Shown: positions 7,514-9,848 of the stretch, piece after piece
How positions within the stretch are numbered: position 1 is the stretch's first letter
Layout of the letters: each line of letters starts with the position of its first letter
Assembly (NCBI GenBank): GCA_030152225.1
Contig: JASLHL010000014.1
Coordinates: forward strand, 1 to 9,848
Source of the DNA: Flavobacterium sp.
Lineage (GTDB): Bacteria > Bacteroidota > Bacteroidia > Flavobacteriales > Flavobacteriaceae
Reading direction: 5' to 3'
Length of the DNA: 9,848 nucleotides
The notes under the pieces: model-generated
Database searches by the model: none
Told to the model about the DNA's origin: nothing
The model's input: only the letters and a program-made list of their open reading frames with translations
Translations under genes and position numbers: made by a program

Positions 7514-7544
7514 TTGTCCTTGTTTTTCTGCTTTTTTAGTTTTG
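7514..7544 (+). promoter_or_regulatory. Promoter inside the intergenic region
   Basis: TTG at 7514-7516, a 20-nt spacer, and TAGTTTTG at 7537-7544 fit the Bacteroidota TTG-N17-23-TAnnTTTG consensus. Transcription would start near 7550. No obvious start codon with a long frame follows; the next T-tailed hairpin is at 7956-7987. Confidence 0.45.
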
Positions 7545-7550
7545 TCTCGA

Positions 7551-7987
7551 GAGAAATAGTAAAGCTAGCGACTAGGTCTGACGCTTAAAAAATAATAATC
7601 ATTTAAAATACAAAAGTATCGGAAAATGAAAGCTGGATGAACAGGAGGTTTTAGCAGTAAAGTAGGGAAATTTTTGGGGTCAAACCTAAAGCAGTACGTG
7701 CATCAGTGATGAATCGCAAAAAAGGATAGGATGAGAAAGAAGAGTTAATACGGTTGGTGAGGCTTTTGTGTTCTTTTCTGTTGCTGCCTATGGAAAGGAG
7801 GAATCAGGGATAGATATAGACTCAGGTATGATTATACTAGTCGGTTCGTTTTTTTTTATCGATTAAAATAGGGAAGGATACAGGTCGAAATGGTCACTTT
7901 GGATTATTTGGCCTCTTGAATAAGAAGTGAAATACGCTATAGAGGCAAAGAACAGAAAACCATCTACTTGGCTAGGTGGTTTTTTTT
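7551..7987 (+). ncRNA. Candidate untranslated transcript (unclassified)
   Basis: These bounds are inferred only from the promoter at 7514-7544 and the terminator at 7956-7987, giving about 440 nt. I could not match it to tmRNA, RNase P, SRP or 6S RNA. A local stem GCCTCT/AGAGGC lies just before the terminator (near 7911-7947). It could equally be the remains of a gene or an unrelated promoter and terminator pair. Confidence 0.2.
7956..7987 (+). terminator. Intrinsic terminator in the intergenic region
   Basis: AAAACCATCTA (7956-7966) pairs with TAGGTGGTTTT (7973-7983), with one G-T wobble and a 6-base loop, and an 8-base T run (7980-7987) follows the GG. This is a well-formed plus-strand terminator, yet no protein gene lies upstream of it until the S8 gene, which already has its own terminator. 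Confidence 0.65.
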
Positions 7988-8147
7988 ATCCTTTTTTTTT
8001 TGTCCAAATTACAACTGTTTGTTTAAAATGGCATATTGTTTGTTTCTTAATATTTAATAATTTTTAGTATTTATATTCTTTGATAATTGAATATTTATTA
8101 CTAAAAAAAGTTAAATAGTGAATAAATAATGTAATTACGGTAAAGGT

Positions 8148-9317
8148 ATGAAAAGATTTGTATGCTTAGTAATAATCGGAATGTCTGCTGTTGTTTTTGG
8201 TCAACAGTCTCAAAGGAATGATTCTCTTGCTAGTCCTTTGATCGGGTTAAACAAACCCAATTTTTTAAGTGATTTTTCTTTAAAGTTTTATGTGCGAACT
8301 AGTTTAGACAGCTATTTTGAAAAAAACAAATACACAACAAGTCGCTTTAATGGTAGTGAATTGCGCCTGGATTTAAGTGCTAAAATACACGATAAAGTTC
8401 GTTTTCGCTTTCGACATCGCTATACTTCTCAAGCTGTACCAGGTACTTTGGACCGTGTTAATTCAAATGTAGATCTTGCTTATATTGATGTTCAAGTCTC
8501 GTCAAAAGTAAATATTGCAGTTGGTAAGCTGTATACGGATTGGGGAGGATATGAATATGATTTGAATGCGATAGAAATTTTAAACTACAATGATATTTTG
8601 AGCACAGCCGAAAATTATATGGTAGGGGTTGGTGTGGCCTACAAAGCAACCCCTCAGCATCGATTTAATATTCAGCTACTCAATGCAAGTGTGAATAAAC
8701 TGGATCAAATAGAATCATTTACTATGCCACAAGGAACGGAAGAAAGCAAAACTCCTTTTGCGGTTGTTGGGAATTGGAGAGGGAGTTTTTGGCAAGATAA
8801 ATTTCAAACCTCTTATAGTTATAGCTATTTTACTCAAGCTAAAAACAAAGGAATGCATTATATCGCTTTGGGAAATAAATACCAAGATGAAAAGTTAACA
8901 GTGATGTATGATTTTCAATACAGTCACGATGATTTAGATAAGCGTAAAATAATAAGTGCAATGTTTGCTGGCGATAAACCAACATTAGCAGAGCAAGTAG
9001 CTTATATCGATCATTGGTTGAGAGTGGATTATAAAGTGTTGACTAAGTTGTATTTATCCTTGACATTGATGACAAGTAATGCATACGCAGATAATTTGAC
9101 AGCAGTTGACGCTGGCACAAATCATGTAAGAACGAGTTATGGAGTAATTCCAATGGTACAGTACCGTCCGTTTCATAAGGTGGATTTGCGTTTTTTTGCT
9201 GCTTATGTGGGACGCTGGTATAACTATTCAAGTTATGCAAAAGAACAATTGAATCAACAAAATTACAGTACAGGTCGCATAAGCATTGGTTTGATAGCTC
9301 CACTGTCTATTTTTTAA
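8148..9317 (+). CDS. Outer-membrane porin, phosphate-selective porin O/P-like
   Basis: This 389-residue outer-membrane beta-barrel has a signal peptide (MKRFVCLVIIGMSAVVFG, cleavage before QQSQ). The mature part alternates polar and hydrophobic residues in many strands, for example FSLKFYVRTSLDSYF, SELRLDLSAKI, VRFRFRHRYTS, VNIAVGKLYTDWGGYEYD and LTVMYDFQYSH. It ends LIAPLSIF, the C-terminal Phe expected for recognition by the BAM complex. The early segment, with a strand pair followed by GKLYTDWGG, resembles the phosphate-selective porin O/P group common in Bacteroidota; the transported ion cannot be told from sequence. The start at 8148 is the first ATG before the signal peptide, preceded by a long AT-rich leader without a clear TAnnTTTG box. 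A generic porin is the alternative. Confidence 0.8.
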   Translation: MKRFVCLVIIGMSAVVFGQQSQRNDSLASPLIGLNKPNFLSDFSLKFYVRTSLDSYFEKNKYTTSRFNGSELRLDLSAKIHDKVRFRFRHRYTSQAVPGTLDRVNSNVDLAYIDVQVSSKVNIAVGKLYTDWGGYEYDLNAIEILNYNDILSTAENYMVGVGVAYKATPQHRFNIQLLNASVNKLDQIESFTMPQGTEESKTPFAVVGNWRGSFWQDKFQTSYSYSYFTQAKNKGMHYIALGNKYQDEKLTVMYDFQYSHDDLDKRKIISAMFAGDKPTLAEQVAYIDHWLRVDYKVLTKLYLSLTLMTSNAYADNLTAVDAGTNHVRTSYGVIPMVQYRPFHKVDLRFFAAYVGRWYNYSSYAKEQLNQQNYSTGRISIGLIAPLSIF

Positions 9318-9333
9318 AGAAAAGGAGAGCCTC

Positions 9334-9435
9334 GGTTCGTTTTTGTGCGGTTCGTTTTTTGTGTGGTTCGTTTTTTGTGTGGTTCGTTTTTTGTGTGGTT
9401 CGTTTTTTGTGCGGTTCGCGCGGTTTGTTTTGATG
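9334..9435. repeat. GT-rich 16-bp tandem repeat array
   Basis: Five adjacent copies of GGTTCGTTTTTTGTG(T/C) lie at 9334-9348 (15 bp, one T fewer), 9349-9364, 9365-9380, 9381-9396 and 9397-9412. Two degraded copies follow (9413-9421 and 9422-9435). The array begins 16 bp after the porin stop. Near-identity suggests recent expansion by slippage or unequal crossing-over. Each unit ends in a T run, so it may act as a diffuse terminator for the porin transcript. Confidence 0.9.
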
Positions 9436-9447
9436 TATCTATAAGAA

Positions 9448-9495
9448 GTAGATTTCTTCTCTATTATATATGTAGATTTCTTCTCTATTATATAT
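9448..9495. repeat. Exact 24-bp tandem duplication
   Basis: The 24-bp unit at 9448-9471, beginning GTAGATTTCTTCTC and ending in a TATATAT-like tail, is repeated with no mismatch at 9472-9495. It lies in the centre of the GT-rich/AC-rich inverted region. Confidence 0.92.
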
Positions 9496-9512
9496 AAGGA
9501 AGAATCTTCCTT
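9496..9512. repeat. 17-bp palindrome
   Basis: AAGGAAGA (9496-9503), one central A, then TCTTCCTT (9505-9512) is a perfect dyad with 8-bp arms directly after the 24-bp duplication. It may be a protein-binding operator or the tip of a hairpin; it lacks a T tail. Confidence 0.8.
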
Positions 9513-9556
9513 AGTATTGAATCACGAAATTAAACCGAGCAAACCTCACGACGTGC

Positions 9557-9595
9557 GAACCGCGCCTTCAAGAACCGCGCCTTCAAGAACCGCCC
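9557..9595. repeat. 15-bp tandem repeat complementary in sense to the GT-rich array
   Basis: GAACCGCGCCTTCAA occurs exactly twice in tandem (9557-9571 and 9572-9586), with a third partial copy GAACCGCCC (9587-9595). The core GAACC is the complement of the GGTTC core of the 16-bp array upstream. Confidence 0.88.
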
Positions 9596-9727
9596 AACAA
9601 ACAAACCGCGCCCCAACAAAAAAGCCAAACGCCAAAAAAAACAAAAAAACTTTCTATGATAAAACGCGTTATACTAGATAGTTGTGAAATAATCAAAAAA
9701 TACTTTTAAAAAAAGGTTGTATAAAGT

Positions 9728-9757
9728 TTGGAAGTGGAGAAAAAGGTACTACTTTTG
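9728..9757 (+). promoter_or_regulatory. Strong promoter of stable-RNA (rRNA/tRNA) type
   Basis: TTG at 9728-9730, a 19-nt spacer and TACTTTTG at 9750-9757 match the Bacteroidota consensus almost ideally. The following CATCCGC, a GC-rich start region, is typical of rRNA and tRNA promoters in Flavobacteriaceae. An A/T-rich tract precedes it. A near match, TTG at 9682-9684 with TACTTTTA at 9701-9708 (16-nt spacer), may be a decayed second promoter. Confidence 0.7.
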
Positions 9758-9848
9758 CATCCGCATTAAACAAGCAGACGTTCATAGAAAAGCAGTAGAA
9801 AAGACTTGCGATTAGGTTGAAAATATTTTTTAAAAATAAATTTGGATA
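9758..9848 (+). other. Transcribed leader, probably of an rRNA or tRNA operon, truncated
   Basis: After the promoter the sequence runs through CATCCGC and GACGTTCATAGAAAAGC, which resembles the spacer upstream of flavobacterial 16S genes. It then becomes very A/T-rich and ends in TTTGGATA (9841-9848). TTTGG there looks like the -33 element of a further promoter whose -7 box would lie outside the window. No mature RNA sequence is reached. Confidence 0.4.

Larger units (their letters stand above)
7101..8147. other. Long intergenic region without a convincing protein gene
   Basis: About 1.05 kb between the S8 terminator and the porin gene has no open frame longer than about 45 codons that looks real. 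It contains an inverted array of 11-bp repeats (7304-7407), a weak hairpin AAGGA/TCCTT at 7507-7521, a good promoter (7514-7544), a T-tailed hairpin (7956-7987), and an AT-rich leader before the porin that includes AAATTACAACTGTTT (8006-8020). Short frames such as 7117-7203 and an ATG-less one ending near 7865 are readable but resemble nothing I know. The region may carry an RNA gene, a decayed gene, or regulatory DNA for the porin. Confidence 0.6.
9411..9611. repeat. Nested inverted repeats linking the GT-rich and AC-rich arms
   Basis: GCGCGGTTTGTTT (9418-9430) is the exact reverse complement of AAACAAACCGCGC (9599-9611). GCGGTTCGC (9411-9419) is the exact reverse complement of GCGAACCGC (9555-9563). 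CTCGGTT (9331-9337) also matches AACCGAG (9533-9539). The two main pairings cross each other, so as RNA they would be alternative folds; as DNA the region has large imperfect dyad symmetry. Confidence 0.75.

Noticed and set aside
7735..7865. ATG-less frame (…VNTVGEAFVFFSVAAYG…) in the intergenic region
   Set aside because: No suitable start, its end is translated from a poly-T run, and it resembles no known protein; at most a gene remnant.
7101..8147. Insertion sequence or integrated element
   Set aside because: No transposase or integrase frame and no terminal inverted repeats with target duplications could be found; the 11-bp array alone does not prove an element.
8458..9303. Minus-strand open frames inside the porin gene
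   Set aside because: Composition is unlike a protein (runs of His, Leu, Cys and Ser) and they are antisense to a well-supported coding region.
9334..9421. tRNA genes, suggested by repeated GGTTCG (T-arm-like)
   Set aside because: No acceptor, D or anticodon arms fit around the motif; it is simply part of the tandem unit.
9334..9435. CRISPR array
   Set aside because: Units are 15-16 bp and directly adjacent with no unique spacers, and no cas genes are present.

Overview
This window looks like chromosomal DNA of a Bacteroidota bacterium, most likely family Flavobacteriaceae. The evidence is the AT-rich composition, the lack of Shine-Dalgarno sequences, several TAnnTTTG -7 promoter boxes, a secreted protease with a type IX secretion (T9SS) tail, a lipoprotein-type M3 peptidase, and a folP neighbourhood with DUF1599 and DoxX-like genes. 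A Myroides- or Flavobacterium-like genus is plausible, but that is a guess.

Layout. Positions 1-642 (minus strand) hold the start of a DoxX-like membrane protein and, upstream of it, a duplicated DUF1599 protein. Divergent from these, folP (769-1593, plus) overlaps by 4 bp a small lipoprotein gene (1590-2198) whose C-terminal half resembles the periplasmic domain of ExbD/TolR. It meets rlmH tail to tail (2203-2676, minus) with only 4 bp between them. A strong hairpin separates rlmH from a Dcp-type M3 peptidyl-dipeptidase lipoprotein (2799-4901, minus). Divergent from that is a subtilisin-family protease with a T9SS sorting domain (5041-7041, plus). A phosphate-selective-porin-like outer-membrane barrel follows at 8148-9317 (plus).

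Two long stretches lack convincing genes. The first, 7042-8147, holds the terminator of the protease gene, a symmetrical inverted array of 11-bp repeats (7304-7407), and a promoter (7514-7544) and terminator (7956-7987) that would bound a transcript of about 440 nt with no recognisable protein. That is a candidate small RNA or a decayed gene. The second, 9318-9848, is unusually repeat-rich. It has a GT-rich 16-bp tandem array, an exact 24-bp tandem duplication, a 17-bp palindrome and a 15-bp duplication whose sequence complements the first array. It ends in a near-ideal flavobacterial promoter followed by a CATCCGC start region, of the kind seen before rRNA or tRNA operons, so a stable-RNA operon probably begins just past the right edge.

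The protein genes are mostly housekeeping (folate synthesis, 23S rRNA methylation) or envelope and secretion functions (two lipoproteins, a T9SS protease, a porin). They do not form one obvious pathway. I do not see a clear new defence or mobile system. The most unexplained signals are the intergenic repeat arrays and the possible transcript at about 7550-7987.
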